Assembly: GCA_041603535.1 (NCBI GenBank)
Contig: JBFIEE010000011.1
Location: 9,973 to 73,972, forward strand
Direction: 5' to 3'
Length of the DNA stretch: 64,000 bases
DNA from: HB2-32-21 sp041603535
Lineage (GTDB): Bacteria; Pseudomonadota; Gammaproteobacteria; Pseudomonadales; Porticoccaceae
Below the pieces are notes generated by a model that worked only from the letters and a program-made list of their open reading frames with translations, made no database searches and was not told the DNA's origin. Both the position numbers and the translations under genes were made by a program. Shown one piece after another: positions 34,894-44,338 of the stretch. The first letter of the stretch is position 1, and every line of letters begins with the position of its first letter.

Positions 34894-35349
34894 CTAAAAA
34901 ATACCCATGGTCAAACCCGCAGCCATGGTCAGGCCAAGTTCGGCGCATTTCTCCAGATCACTCGCGGCTAACTCGCCTTTTACAATGACTGGTTCAGCAA
35001 CTCTTTTCAGTGGGTAACCCAGTGCGATCCGGTCAATTTCGCGTACCGCGCCCGTCCCATCGTTGCCGGCGGCAACAAACACACTGTAGGGTAAGTTTAG
35101 CGCGTATGGTTCGGCCGGGTAAAAAGTGCGATCAAAGAAATCCTTGAGGGCTCCGCTCATGTAACCAAAGTTTTCTGGAGTGCCAAAAATGATGCCGTCA
35201 GCCCAGAGTAAATCCGCAAGATTGGCATCAAAAGCTTTTTTGAACGCAACACTGACACCTTCTTCCTGCTCGGCAGCTGCGAGTACGGCGTTGGCCATTT
35301 GGCCGGTTTTATTTCCCTGGGTGTGGTAGACAATGAGTAAATTTTTCAT
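34894..35349 (-). CDS. Flavodoxin-like NAD(P)H-dependent oxidoreductase
   Basis: A 151-residue flavodoxin-fold protein. The N-terminal phosphate loop YHTQGNKTGQMA is a relaxed flavodoxin signature, followed by GIIFGTPENFGYMSGALKDFFDRT (WrbA/NADPH-FMN reductase-like FMN contacts). It probably carries FMN and reduces quinones or acts as an electron carrier. It ends 42 bp before the patatin start, so the two may be in one transcript. Confidence 0.75.
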   Translation of the reverse strand: MKNLLIVYHTQGNKTGQMANAVLAAAEQEEGVSVAFKKAFDANLADLLWADGIIFGTPENFGYMSGALKDFFDRTFYPAEPYALNLPYSVFVAAGNDGTGAVREIDRIALGYPLKRVAEPVIVKGELAASDLEKCAELGLTMAAGLTMGIF

Positions 35350-35511
35350 CGCGCTAGGCTAAGGAAAATTGGCCTCGAAAGCAAAGATCGCTACACTGGG
35401 TCAGCGCTATCGCCTCGGTATCTAAGTCGATACTAGTTGGCGGCAGTGTACGTGAAAAAAACGCGTCACTAAACTGAATAGCAAAAAAATTGCTCACTAC
35501 AAGGATGTGGT

Positions 35512-37839
35512 ATGCATTATTACCTGGCGGTCTTTTGCCTGGCAGTTTATTCCTCCTCACTATGGCCAACCCTGCCCGGCTTATTGGTGAGCGGGGTGCT
35601 ATGGCTGGCTTGCCTGGTCATCGCTACTCTGGGTGGGCGCCGGGCTTATGTACTGCTCGCGGCGGCCACCGGCATTCTGTGGGCAACGTGTTGGGGCCAC
35701 TGGACTCTGGCTGGCGTATTGCCGCTGACTGCGGATAAGACTGATTATGTAGTGGTTGGTGTGGTGCGAGGCCTGCCTGAGCCGGGCAGACGGAGCACCC
35801 AGTTCATATTGGAAGTGGATTCGGTGCTGCCAGCCACGACGGTGTCGCCGGACAACCAGTTGCCAGACCCGCTACCACGGATGCCATCCGTCAGGCGCCT
35901 GAAGCTGAACTGGTACGGTGCGGACGCCGTTCAGCCAGGTCAGCGCTGGCAGTTTGTGGTACGTCTGCGTAGCCCGCGGGGCTTTGTTAACCCTGGTGGT
36001 CTGGACTACCGGGGCTGGCTATTGCGCCGCGGTATTTCCGCGACAGGGTATGTACGCCAGTCCCGGCAAACGATGATGCTTGGTGATACTAAACGCTACG
36101 GTGTCGATCGTTTCCGGCAGCGTATTCGCGAGTCGATTGAGCGAATGGATATCGCTGATGCTGGCAAATACCTGCTACTGGCACTGACGATTGGCGACAA
36201 GCACGGACTGTCCAGTGATATATGGCAGAACACGCGCGTAACCGGGACGGTGCATTTGTTGATTGTTTCCGGCCTCCACATCGGCATGGCGGCAACAGCC
36301 GGGATGTTGTTTGGATCCGCCCTGTGGGTGGTTCTATCGGTCGCAGGCTTAAATGTCACGCGCACGCAGATCCGGGCTGGCTTCGCGTGGCTTGCTGCGG
36401 CCACTTATGTGGCAATGGCCGGTTTTACGTTGCCGACACAGCGTGCGCTGGTAATGATCTCGGTGGTGTGTTTGGCGATTGTGCTGCGGCGCGCTGTGCG
36501 CCCCTGGCTGGTGCTGGTCTGGGCGCTAACACTTCAGGCTATCATCGATCCCCTGGCGGGACTGTCACCCGGGTTCTGGTTGTCCTATGGGGCGGTCGCG
36601 GCGTTTATCTGGTATTTTTCGAGTCGCTCGCGGTTGAGCTGGGTGCAAAATCTGCTGCGAGCTCAGGTGCTGATGCTGGTTATGTTGGCGGGCGTGCTGA
36701 GCTATTTTCAGGGTAGTATCGCGCTCATGGCGCCGCTGGTAAATCTTTTCGCCATTCCCTGGCTCAGTATTTTTGTTGTACCACTGGCTTTACTTGGTGT
36801 CATGATTTTTCCGCTCAGCGCAGTATCTGCTAGCTATGTCTGGGAGCTTGCAGCACAACAGCTGTCTGGCTTTGACTGGCTGCTGGCGAAGCTGGCGCAT
36901 TATGCCTCTTCCGGCGTCTGGCAGGTCGTTACCGACCAACATGTTCTGGTCGCTGGCGCCGCGATAGTGGCCGGTGTGTTTTTGTTGTTGCCCCGAGGCC
37001 TGGGTATTCGCCCAGTGGCGCCGATTCTGATGGTAGCCCTGCTATTTGTTCAGCCGGCCGAATTACCGATGCTTCGCGTGACTATTCTTGATGTGGGCCA
37101 GGGGTTGAGCGTCGTGGTGGAGACTCAACAAGGGGTGATGGTCTACGATGCCGGTCCCAAATTTAGCGAGCACTTCGATGCGGGCAGCGCCATTGTCGCA
37201 CCCTATCTCAGATATCGAGGTATCAGTGACGTTGATTTACTGGTAGTGAGTCACAGCGATACCGATCACAGCGGTGGTGTTGCCGGTCTAATGAGCCAGT
37301 TTGCTGCGCACCGAGTGTTGGCTGGTCAGCCGGGCGGAGTGGCTGCGCAGCAGGCAGAGCCGTGCCGAGCGGGGATGAGCTGGCAGTGGGGCGAAGTTGG
37401 CTTTGAGGTGATCCATCCTGATGGGGGTGTGCAATATGCGGATAACAATACTTCCTGCGTTATCGTGATCCGTCTTGCCGATCAAACGGTATTGCTGACG
37501 GGCGATATAGACGCAAGTACCGAAACAAAATTGCTGCAGGCCGGGCGCTTACCGGTGCATGTATCGCTTGTAGTAGCCCCTCATCACGGCAGCAAAAGCT
37601 CGTCTGGGTCGGCATTTGTGGCGGCAGTTGCGCCCGAGCATGTTGTATATTCAGCCGGTTTTCACCATCATTTTGGCCATCCACATGAGGTTGTTGTCCG
37701 GCGTTATGCTGCAGTTAACGCGCGACAGTGGCGCACCGGCGAATCGGGTTCGCTCAGTTTTCACTGGCACGATTCGAACACGGTGCAGGTGACTTCTGAG
37801 CGAGAAAAGGTTCGGCGTTATTGGCTTGAATCGTTTTGA
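35512..37839 (+). CDS. comEC: ComEC/Rec2 competence DNA channel
   Basis: A 775-residue inner-membrane protein for uptake of single-stranded DNA in natural transformation. Order: N-terminal hydrophobic segments and soluble domain (about 1-200), the competence membrane domain with many transmembrane helices (about 215-510), and a C-terminal metallo-beta-lactamase-like domain from about 520, with SHSDTDHSGG and APHHGSKSS. AAGGA lies upstream of the ATG at 35512. It heads the operon exbB-exbD-msbA-lpxK, as in Pseudomonas. With pilU elsewhere in the window, it hints at natural competence. Confidence 0.93.
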   Translation: MHYYLAVFCLAVYSSSLWPTLPGLLVSGVLWLACLVIATLGGRRAYVLLAAATGILWATCWGHWTLAGVLPLTADKTDYVVVGVVRGLPEPGRRSTQFILEVDSVLPATTVSPDNQLPDPLPRMPSVRRLKLNWYGADAVQPGQRWQFVVRLRSPRGFVNPGGLDYRGWLLRRGISATGYVRQSRQTMMLGDTKRYGVDRFRQRIRESIERMDIADAGKYLLLALTIGDKHGLSSDIWQNTRVTGTVHLLIVSGLHIGMAATAGMLFGSALWVVLSVAGLNVTRTQIRAGFAWLAAATYVAMAGFTLPTQRALVMISVVCLAIVLRRAVRPWLVLVWALTLQAIIDPLAGLSPGFWLSYGAVAAFIWYFSSRSRLSWVQNLLRAQVLMLVMLAGVLSYFQGSIALMAPLVNLFAIPWLSIFVVPLALLGVMIFPLSAVSASYVWELAAQQLSGFDWLLAKLAHYASSGVWQVVTDQHVLVAGAAIVAGVFLLLPRGLGIRPVAPILMVALLFVQPAELPMLRVTILDVGQGLSVVVETQQGVMVYDAGPKFSEHFDAGSAIVAPYLRYRGISDVDLLVVSHSDTDHSGGVAGLMSQFAAHRVLAGQPGGVAAQQAEPCRAGMSWQWGEVGFEVIHPDGGVQYADNNTSCVIVIRLADQTVLLTGDIDASTETKLLQAGRLPVHVSLVVAPHHGSKSSSGSAFVAAVAPEHVVYSAGFHHHFGHPHEVVVRRYAAVNARQWRTGESGSLSFHWHDSNTVQVTSEREKVRRYWLESF

Positions 37840-37891
37840 GCGGAACCTGATTGTGATAAAGTGAGGCCACTTTTCGGGGCGGGAGTTTATT

Positions 37892-38527
37892 TTGTTCGAA
37901 CTTATAATTGCCGGCGGCTGGCTTATGCTGCCGCTATTGCTATGTTCTCTCGCGGTAGTCGTCATTGTCATCGAACGTTATATGTCGTTACGCTCTAGTA
38001 AGGTGGTGCCGGAAAATCTTCTCGGCCAGGTCTGGCACTGGTTAAAGCAGCGCCAGGTCACCGCAGAGAAATTGACCGAACTGAAAAACTCCTCGCCATT
38101 GGGCCAGATTCTGGCAGCGGGCCTGAGCAATTCGGCACATGGTCGGGAAGTCATGAAGGACAGCATTGAAGAGGCTGCCGGTCAGGTGGTTCACAACCTC
38201 GAACGGTATATAGCCACGCTGGGCACGATTGCTGCTATCACCCCGTTAATTGGTCTGTTGGGGACGGTGGTCGGTATGATCCAGGTATTTACCGCCATCA
38301 TGCTGGAAGGTACTGGCAACGCGGGTGTGTTAGCCGGAGGTATTTCCAAGGCGCTCATCACCACCGCAGCCGGATTAAGCATAGCCATTCCCGCGATGGC
38401 CTTTCACCGTTATTTCGAGCGCCGTATCGATTCGCTGGTCGTGGATATGGAGGATCAGGCAGTTAAGCTGGTCGACGCTTTACACGGAGACCGGGTATTG
38501 CCGCCCGGAGAGACTAACGCAAAGTGA
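37892..38527 (+). CDS. exbB: ExbB/TolQ-family proton channel subunit
   Basis: A 211-residue MotA/TolQ/ExbB proton-channel protein with three membrane segments: about 7-27, then two near 112-132 and 155-175 (ITPLIGLLGTVVGMIQVF and ISKALITTAAGLSIAIPAMAF). Initiation is at TTG 37892, preceded by GGGAG (37881-37885). It pairs with the ExbD-type gene with a 4-base GTGA overlap. At this position in Pseudomonas the pair is annotated as TolQ/ExbB-like; no TonB or Tol partners are here, so the energised system is unknown. Confidence 0.88.
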   Translation: MFELIIAGGWLMLPLLLCSLAVVVIVIERYMSLRSSKVVPENLLGQVWHWLKQRQVTAEKLTELKNSSPLGQILAAGLSNSAHGREVMKDSIEEAAGQVVHNLERYIATLGTIAAITPLIGLLGTVVGMIQVFTAIMLEGTGNAGVLAGGISKALITTAAGLSIAIPAMAFHRYFERRIDSLVVDMEDQAVKLVDALHGDRVLPPGETNAK

Positions 38528-38946
38528 AATTTCGTCGTCAGCGGACATCAAGCGAGGGCGTCAATGTTACTCCGCTGATTGATGTCGTTTTTTTGCTCCT
38601 CATTTTCTTCATGGTGTCGACGACCTTTACCAGGGAAACCCACCTTGTCATTAATCTCCCCGAGGCGGACGCAGCACCGAGTGAGTCGCTGCCCAGATCA
38701 ATTGACATACTGATCACCGCTGACGGCAACTACGCCCTCAACGGAGTCGCTCTGGTTAACAAACAGCTTAAAACTCTGATGGCGGGGTTAAAAGAAGTCT
38801 CCAGAGGACAAACCGATATTCCCCTGACCATCACCGCCGATGCTGAAACCAGACATCAGGCTGTCGTTGCGGCCATGGACGCGGCTGGGCGCATGGGCTT
38901 TGTTAATCTCAGCATCATCACACAGGAGCCCGAACAGGGCGAATAA
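38524..38946 (+). CDS. exbD: ExbD/TolR-family protein
   Basis: A 140-residue partner of the proton channel: a short cytosolic N-terminus, one membrane helix (about 17-38) starting PLIDVVFLLLIFFMV with the conserved proton-carrying Asp20, and a periplasmic domain. It starts with GTG 38524 overlapping the exbB stop by 4 bases. The next gene, msbA, begins 10 bp later. Confidence 0.9.
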   Translation: MKFRRQRTSSEGVNVTPLIDVVFLLLIFFMVSTTFTRETHLVINLPEADAAPSESLPRSIDILITADGNYALNGVALVNKQLKTLMAGLKEVSRGQTDIPLTITADAETRHQAVVAAMDAAGRMGFVNLSIITQEPEQGE

Positions 38947-38955
38947 AATATCCTT

Positions 38956-40827
38956 ATGGGTTCTTCCTCCACTACGGACAAATCATCCGGCGTCCAGATT
39001 TATCTACGGTTGCTGGCTTACCTGAAAGTTTACTGGAAGGTTTTTCTCGTCAGTGTGCTCGGCCTGTGGCTGTTCAGTGCCATGCAAATCGCCTTTGTCG
39101 ACTTGCTTGGTTACCTCATCAACGTGCTTACGGTGGTTACCGGTGATGGCGTGACGATAGAAGGATTCGACATGATGAAAGTCGATTCCGGTATGACAGC
39201 TCGTTTCGCCGAGTACCTAATGGCTGATGGTGAGGTGCTGGCGCAAAGCCGGGTCGTGCTGCCCACCATGCTACTGTTGCTTGCTGTGGTGCGGGGTATT
39301 GGCTTCCTGGTCGGAAATTATGGAATGACCTTCGTTTCTCAGTCAGTTGTACATGATTTGCGCAACCAGATATTCAATAAGTATACGCGGATGCCCAGCG
39401 CATACTTCGATGGTCACATGAGCGGACATATGGTCACGCAATTGACGTTTCACACTCAGCAGGTGATGGGCGCTACCTCAAAGGCGTTAACGACTATCAT
39501 TCGCGAGGGTGCGCTCGTTATTGGGCTACTTGTTTACCTGTTTTATCTGAACTGGCGACTGGCCAGTATCTTTCTCATCATCATGCCGATGATTGCAGCT
39601 ATCGTCAGCATAGTGAGCAAGCGGTTCCGCAAACTGAGTAACCGGATTCAGTCTTCCATGGGTGACGTCACACATGTGTCGCAGGAAGCAGTGAGCGGCT
39701 ATCGAGAGATGCATTTATTTGGCGGTAAGGATTACGAAACGAGGCGCATGTTGCAGGCCAGCCAGGTCAATCGACGACAGAACCTTAAGATGGCGATTAC
39801 CGAGGGCTTGAGTACGCCGTTTGTCCAGATGTTGTTGGCCGGTGCGTTGGGCTTTCTCATCTGGATGGCCTTAACCCCCGAAATTCTCGCATCAATGTCT
39901 ACCGGTGGCTTCACCAAGTTTGTTTTTACCGCTTCGTTGCTAACCAAACCTATACGGCAGTTAACCGAAGTCAACAGCACTGTCCAGAAAGGTATTGCCG
40001 CTGCAGGCACACTCTTTGAAACCCTGGATCAGGAAGAAGAAGTTGACACAGGAACGTATGTGGCCGATGCCGTGAGCGGAGAATTCGTCTTCGACGATGT
40101 TTCGTTCAGTTATGCGGGGAGTGGCCCGGAGGTATTGCGCAATATTAGCCTGGTTGCCAAACCGGGCGAGACCATCGCATTGGTCGGTTCGTCGGGGAGT
40201 GGGAAAACGTCTCTGGTTAGTCTGATTCCGCGATTTTATAACTATCAGTCGGGTCAGATACGCCTGGACGGCAAGGATATCACCGAATACACGCTGGTTA
40301 ATTTACGCAAGCACATCGCGCTGGTCAGCCAACAGGTCACGCTTTTTAACGATACGGTTTACAACAATATTGCTTACGGGGAGTTGGCGTCCAGCGCGCC
40401 GGAAGCTGTTCGCGAAGCGGCGCGCATGGCGTACGCGCTGGACTTCATCGAGGCGCTGCCCAAAGGCTTTGATACTTTGATTGGCGACGATGGTGTGATG
40501 CTATCCGGCGGTCAACGTCAGCGACTCGCTATCGCCAGGGCGCTCCTCAAGGACGCGCCGATTCTAATTCTCGATGAGGCCACGTCTTCGCTGGATACTG
40601 AGTCAGAACGCTATATTCAGGCCGCATTTGATATCGCCATGAAGGGCCGCACCACATTCGTCATCGCCCACCGACTAAGTACTGTCGAAAATGCCGACAA
40701 AATTCTGGTGCTGGAAAATGGCCGAATCGTTGAGCAGGGCAATCACGTGACGCTCCTGGCCGCCTCTGGTCGCTATGCGCAGCTCTATCGGCAGCAGTTG
40801 ACCGAGGGCGACGACGCGCTGGCATGA
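38956..40827 (+). CDS. msbA: Lipid A export ATP-binding/permease
   Basis: A 623-residue ABC exporter half-transporter that flips lipid A core across the inner membrane. Six membrane helices lie in residues about 20-330; the nucleotide domain has Walker A GSSGSGKT, signature LSGGQRQRLAIARALL and Walker B ILILDEATSSLD. The loop between the first two helices (NVLTVVTGDGVTIEGFDMM and following) is longer than in E. coli MsbA (582 residues). It overlaps lpxK by 4 bases, as often found for msbA-lpxK. Confidence 0.92.
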   Translation: MGSSSTTDKSSGVQIYLRLLAYLKVYWKVFLVSVLGLWLFSAMQIAFVDLLGYLINVLTVVTGDGVTIEGFDMMKVDSGMTARFAEYLMADGEVLAQSRVVLPTMLLLLAVVRGIGFLVGNYGMTFVSQSVVHDLRNQIFNKYTRMPSAYFDGHMSGHMVTQLTFHTQQVMGATSKALTTIIREGALVIGLLVYLFYLNWRLASIFLIIMPMIAAIVSIVSKRFRKLSNRIQSSMGDVTHVSQEAVSGYREMHLFGGKDYETRRMLQASQVNRRQNLKMAITEGLSTPFVQMLLAGALGFLIWMALTPEILASMSTGGFTKFVFTASLLTKPIRQLTEVNSTVQKGIAAAGTLFETLDQEEEVDTGTYVADAVSGEFVFDDVSFSYAGSGPEVLRNISLVAKPGETIALVGSSGSGKTSLVSLIPRFYNYQSGQIRLDGKDITEYTLVNLRKHIALVSQQVTLFNDTVYNNIAYGELASSAPEAVREAARMAYALDFIEALPKGFDTLIGDDGVMLSGGQRQRLAIARALLKDAPILILDEATSSLDTESERYIQAAFDIAMKGRTTFVIAHRLSTVENADKILVLENGRIVEQGNHVTLLAASGRYAQLYRQQLTEGDDALA

Positions 40828-41882
40828 CTGCGCTCGAGAGGGCCTGGTATAAACCCCTGGGCTGGTCTGTGCTGCTACTGCCGCTGGCATGGTTGTTTCA
40901 AGTTATCGCCAGTATCCGCAAATGTGGGTTGCAGTGCCGTTATCAGGGCCATGGTTACGGGGTGCCTGTGGTAGTGATCGGCAACATCAGTGTTGGTGGC
41001 ACGGGCAAAACCCCACTGATTATCGCCCTGGCCAATGCGCTAATTGAGCAAGGTGTCAGGCCGGGGGTGGTTAGCCGTGGCTACGGTGGCAGCGGAGTCG
41101 GTACTGCTGGACGTGTGGGGCCCCGCCAACCCATGAGTGTTACGGCAAACAGCGCAGCAGAGCAGAGTGGCGATGAGGCACTGCTTATCGCCAGACGCAC
41201 CGGATGCCCGGTCGTGGTTTGTGCTGATCGGGTAGCGGCCATACACCACCTGTTAGCTGAATACTCGGTCGATATCATTCTTAGTGACGATGGCTTGCAG
41301 CATTACCGTATGCACAGGGATCTGGAAATTGCTGTTATTGATGGCGTACGTGGCCTGGGCAATCGACTGTGTTTGCCCGCTGGGCCCTTGCGTGAACCGC
41401 CCCGGCGTTTACGCAGTGTTGATGTAGTGGTAATCAATGGCGGCAGTGGCAACCTTGTCTCCAGCGTTGTCACCAACGTTGTCTCCAAGGTTGTCTCGTC
41501 CAGGGATGTTGCTGAACACACGCCCGTTTGCCAGATGACCTTGCGCCCGGACAAATTTGTAAACCTGTCTTCGGGAAAGACCCTCGGTCTTGAGGCGTGG
41601 CCGCGTGGGCAGGCCGTACATGCAGTTGCTGGTATCGGTAACCCGCAGCGCTTTTTTGATTTGCTGATTGAGCTGGGCCTGGTGCCTCGGCTTCATCGAT
41701 TTTCGGATCACCACCGGTTCACCGTTGAGGATATTCGTTTTGATGATGACTTGCCGGTTATCATGACGGCGAAAGATGCCGTCAAATGCGAGTCCTGGGC
41801 GGATGCCCGGTGCTGGTTCCTTGAGGTTGCGGCCCTGCCCCCAGCTGAACTAGTGCAATCAATATGTAATAAATTAGATTAA
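40824..41882 (+). CDS. lpxK: Tetraacyldisaccharide 4'-kinase
   Basis: A 352-residue kinase adding the 4'-phosphate of lipid A at the inner membrane. One N-terminal membrane segment (about 12-30) is followed by the P-loop GNISVGGTGKTPL (about 53-65) and SRGYGG. Start ATG overlaps msbA by 4 bases. An internal stretch at 41454-41501 consists of four 12-bp units coding a repeated V-V-x-x tetrapeptide, an apparent in-frame expansion in a surface region. Confidence 0.92.
   Translation: MTALERAWYKPLGWSVLLLPLAWLFQVIASIRKCGLQCRYQGHGYGVPVVVIGNISVGGTGKTPLIIALANALIEQGVRPGVVSRGYGGSGVGTAGRVGPRQPMSVTANSAAEQSGDEALLIARRTGCPVVVCADRVAAIHHLLAEYSVDIILSDDGLQHYRMHRDLEIAVIDGVRGLGNRLCLPAGPLREPPRRLRSVDVVVINGGSGNLVSSVVTNVVSKVVSSRDVAEHTPVCQMTLRPDKFVNLSSGKTLGLEAWPRGQAVHAVAGIGNPQRFFDLLIELGLVPRLHRFSDHHRFTVEDIRFDDDLPVIMTAKDAVKCESWADARCWFLEVAALPPAELVQSICNKLD
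41454..41501 (+). repeat. In-frame 12-bp tandem repeat within lpxK
   Basis: Four 12-bp units start at 41454, 41466, 41478 and 41490, of form GTTGTCTCCAAG with one to four changes each. They code LVSS, VVTN, VVSK and VVSS. The period is a multiple of three, so copy-number changes keep the reading frame. Confidence 0.7.
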
Positions 41883-41906
41883 ATATAAATTGTAATCAAT
41901 TAATAT

Positions 41907-42677
41907 ATGAAATTTATAGTCATTATTCCGGCCCGCTACGGATCCTCTCGGCTGCCGGGCAAGCCCCTGCGAGATATCGCCGGTAAGACCATGATTGAGC
42001 GAGTTTACCGCCAGGCTCGATTGAGTAAGGCCGAGCGTGTGCTGGTGGCAACAGACGATCAGCGTATCGTTTCGGTGGTTGAGGGTTTTGGTGGCGAGGT
42101 TGTTCTGACCTCCAGTCAGCATACGTCGGGTACTGATCGGCTTGCGGAGGTGACGCAAAGGTACGGTATTGCCGGCGACGCAATCGTGGTTAATGTGCAG
42201 GGCGATGAACCCTTGATACCGCCAGCAGTAATTAACCAGGTGGCCGCAAATCTTGCGGCAAATCCGACGGCTGGCGTAGCGACATTGAGTGAACGGTTGA
42301 CTGCAGTGGACAGTCTTCTGGATCCCAACATCGTCAAGGTTGTCACCGACAGCAATAGTCACGCGTTATATTTCAGCCGGGCGCCAGTGCCCTGGGCGAG
42401 GGATCATTTTGGCCACTGCCAAACTATGCCCGAGTCATTACCGGCAGATTTTAAGTTCTATCGCCATATTGGGCTGTACGCTTATCGCGCCGCCCTGTTG
42501 CAGGCGTTTGTCACCTGGCCGGTTGCTGAGCTGGAGCGAGTGGAGGCTCTGGAGCAGCTGCGGTTTATGTATTACGGCGAGAAAATTCACGTTGCACTGG
42601 CCGCTGAAACCGTGTCGCCGGGCGTGGATACGGAAGCGGATTTACAGGCAGTGATCAGGCTCGTTGAGGGTTCGTGA
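41907..42677 (+). CDS. kdsB: 3-deoxy-manno-octulosonate cytidylyltransferase
   Basis: A 256-residue CMP-KDO synthetase activating KDO for lipid A inner core. The nucleotide signature IIPARYGSSRLPGKPL (residues 5-20), VATDD and VNVQGDEPLI are intact. It follows lpxK by 24 bp; the small Trm112-like gene (ycaR) that often sits between lpxK and kdsB is absent. Length typical. Confidence 0.94.
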   Translation: MKFIVIIPARYGSSRLPGKPLRDIAGKTMIERVYRQARLSKAERVLVATDDQRIVSVVEGFGGEVVLTSSQHTSGTDRLAEVTQRYGIAGDAIVVNVQGDEPLIPPAVINQVAANLAANPTAGVATLSERLTAVDSLLDPNIVKVVTDSNSHALYFSRAPVPWARDHFGHCQTMPESLPADFKFYRHIGLYAYRAALLQAFVTWPVAELERVEALEQLRFMYYGEKIHVALAAETVSPGVDTEADLQAVIRLVEGS

Positions 42678-42734
42678 CGATATTAGGGTCAAGGTTAGCG
42701 GCAGTGTTTAAGCTCAGTCACCGGGGCGGGACCT

Positions 42735-43220
42735 ATGAATAAGGCCCGGGTCCTGTTTGTTTGCCTGGGAAATATTTGTCGTTCACCGACCGCTCACGGG
42801 GTGTTTGAACAGATGGTACGGGCCGAGCAGCTATCCCATGTCATCACGGTCGATTCCGCGGGTACCGGCGACTGGCACGTCGGTCGTGCACCCGATGAAC
42901 GCGCGGTGCGCGCCGCGCGTGGACGAGGTTATGACTTGCGCCACTTACGAGCGCGACAGGTGTGCGTAGATGACTTCGTTCATTACGATTATATTCTCGC
43001 CATGGATCGAGCGAACCTCGTTGACCTGAAACGTCTTGCGCCCGAGCATTTTAGCGGCACGCTGGGCCTGTTTCTTGATTACGCCAGGGCCCTGGGTACG
43101 CTAGAAGTACCCGATCCATACGGGGGTGGCATGGACGGTTTCGAGCAGGTGCTGGCGTTGATCGAAGACGCGTCCCTGGGCCTGCTGGAGCACCTTAAAA
43201 CGCGGCACAAGGCTGGCTGA
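42735..43220 (+). CDS. Low-molecular-weight protein-tyrosine phosphatase
   Basis: A 161-residue phosphatase with the CX5R loop CLGNICRS (Cys10, Arg16) and the general acid Asp127 in DPYGG. Such enzymes dephosphorylate tyrosine kinases of polysaccharide export or other proteins. The kdsB-phosphatase-murB order is shared with Pseudomonas, where the gene is called ptpA. murB starts one base after its stop. Confidence 0.92.
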   Translation: MNKARVLFVCLGNICRSPTAHGVFEQMVRAEQLSHVITVDSAGTGDWHVGRAPDERAVRAARGRGYDLRHLRARQVCVDDFVHYDYILAMDRANLVDLKRLAPEHFSGTLGLFLDYARALGTLEVPDPYGGGMDGFEQVLALIEDASLGLLEHLKTRHKAG

Positions 43221-43221
43221 A

Positions 43222-44334
43222 GTGGACATTGCGTCCGGACGTTCACTGCGTTTTTTGAACACCATGGGTCTGCCTGCTCAGGCGGAATACTTCTGTCGGG
43301 TTGCCAGCTTTGACGATCTGCAGGAGGCGTTGTCGTTTAGCCGCTGCCGGCGTCTACCGCTTACCGTGCTGGGCGGTGGCAGTAATATTATTCTTGCCGG
43401 TGACGTCGCCGGTCTGGTTATTCAGATAGCCTTGCCTGGTATTGCAACCCGATCCCAACACGATGCGGCTGACACTGTGCTGGCCACTGCCGGGGCTGGC
43501 GAGGTCTGGCATAAATTTGTGCTTAGTATGCTCGCTCAACAGTGCTATGGCCTGGAAAATCTTGCGCTCATTCCGGGGCTGGCCGGTGCGGCGCCGGTGC
43601 AGAATATCGGCGCGTACGGTGTTGAGCTGAGCGATATTTTTGTAGCCCTGGATGCTGTCGAAATCGCCAGTGGGCAAGTTGTGCGGTTTAGCAGAACAGA
43701 TTGCCAGTTCGGCTATCGACACAGCGTTTTTAAAGAAAACTTGCGTGATGCCTACATTATCACCGCTGTTACCTTGCGCTTGCATCACCAGCCGCGTGTC
43801 AACATCAGCTATCCGGCGTTGCATCAGGCCTTTGGCCGCTCAACTGCGCAGACGTTTGACCGTTTAAATGAGCAGTCAATTGAGTCGATATCCGATCAGT
43901 CCTCGGGTGAAATCCTATTAGACAGTGCGGGACTTGAAATTACGCCGCAACGGGTCTTTGAAGCTGTTTGCCGGATACGTCGGCAACGATTACCTGACCC
44001 GGATGTCGAGCCAAACGTGGGCAGCTTCTTTAAAAATCCGATCGTCAGCGCGGCAGAAGCAGAAGGGCTAGCCGCACAGTATGCAGATATTGCGCTTTAT
44101 CGCCAGCCTGACGGATGGGTAAAGATTCCTGCGGCGTGGCTCATCGAGCGCGCAGGGTGGAAGGGTTTGTCGCAAGGGGAGTGTCGCGTTCATGAGCGCC
44201 ATGCGCTGGTGTTAACACATACTGGCCGGGCAACGGGGGCGGATATGCTGGCGCTGGCGGACGCAATCGTCGCCGATGTCAAACAACGCTTTAATATCAG
44301 TCTGGAAATGGAGCCTCGCGTGCTCGGTGGTTAA
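43222..44334 (+). CDS. murB: UDP-N-acetylenolpyruvoylglucosamine reductase
   Basis: A 370-residue FAD enzyme reducing UDP-GlcNAc-enolpyruvate to UDP-MurNAc in peptidoglycan synthesis. FAD contacts include LGGGSNIIL and LIPGLAGAAPVQNIGAYGVE; the proton-donor serine lies in GSFFKNP (near residue 272). The end (GWKGLSQGECRVHERHALVL) is type I MurB. Start is GTG 43222, one base after the phosphatase stop, implying translational coupling. It is about 30 residues longer than E. coli MurB, mostly around residue 220 (SIESISDQ). Confidence 0.93.
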   Translation: MDIASGRSLRFLNTMGLPAQAEYFCRVASFDDLQEALSFSRCRRLPLTVLGGGSNIILAGDVAGLVIQIALPGIATRSQHDAADTVLATAGAGEVWHKFVLSMLAQQCYGLENLALIPGLAGAAPVQNIGAYGVELSDIFVALDAVEIASGQVVRFSRTDCQFGYRHSVFKENLRDAYIITAVTLRLHHQPRVNISYPALHQAFGRSTAQTFDRLNEQSIESISDQSSGEILLDSAGLEITPQRVFEAVCRIRRQRLPDPDVEPNVGSFFKNPIVSAAEAEGLAAQYADIALYRQPDGWVKIPAAWLIERAGWKGLSQGECRVHERHALVLTHTGRATGADMLALADAIVADVKQRFNISLEMEPRVLGG

Positions 44335-44338
44335 GACC

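Noticed and set aside
37892..38946. TolQ/TolR of the Tol-Pal system
   Set aside because: No tolA, tolB or pal adjacent; the gene pair matches the separate exbB/exbD-like pair known next to comEC in Pseudomonas.
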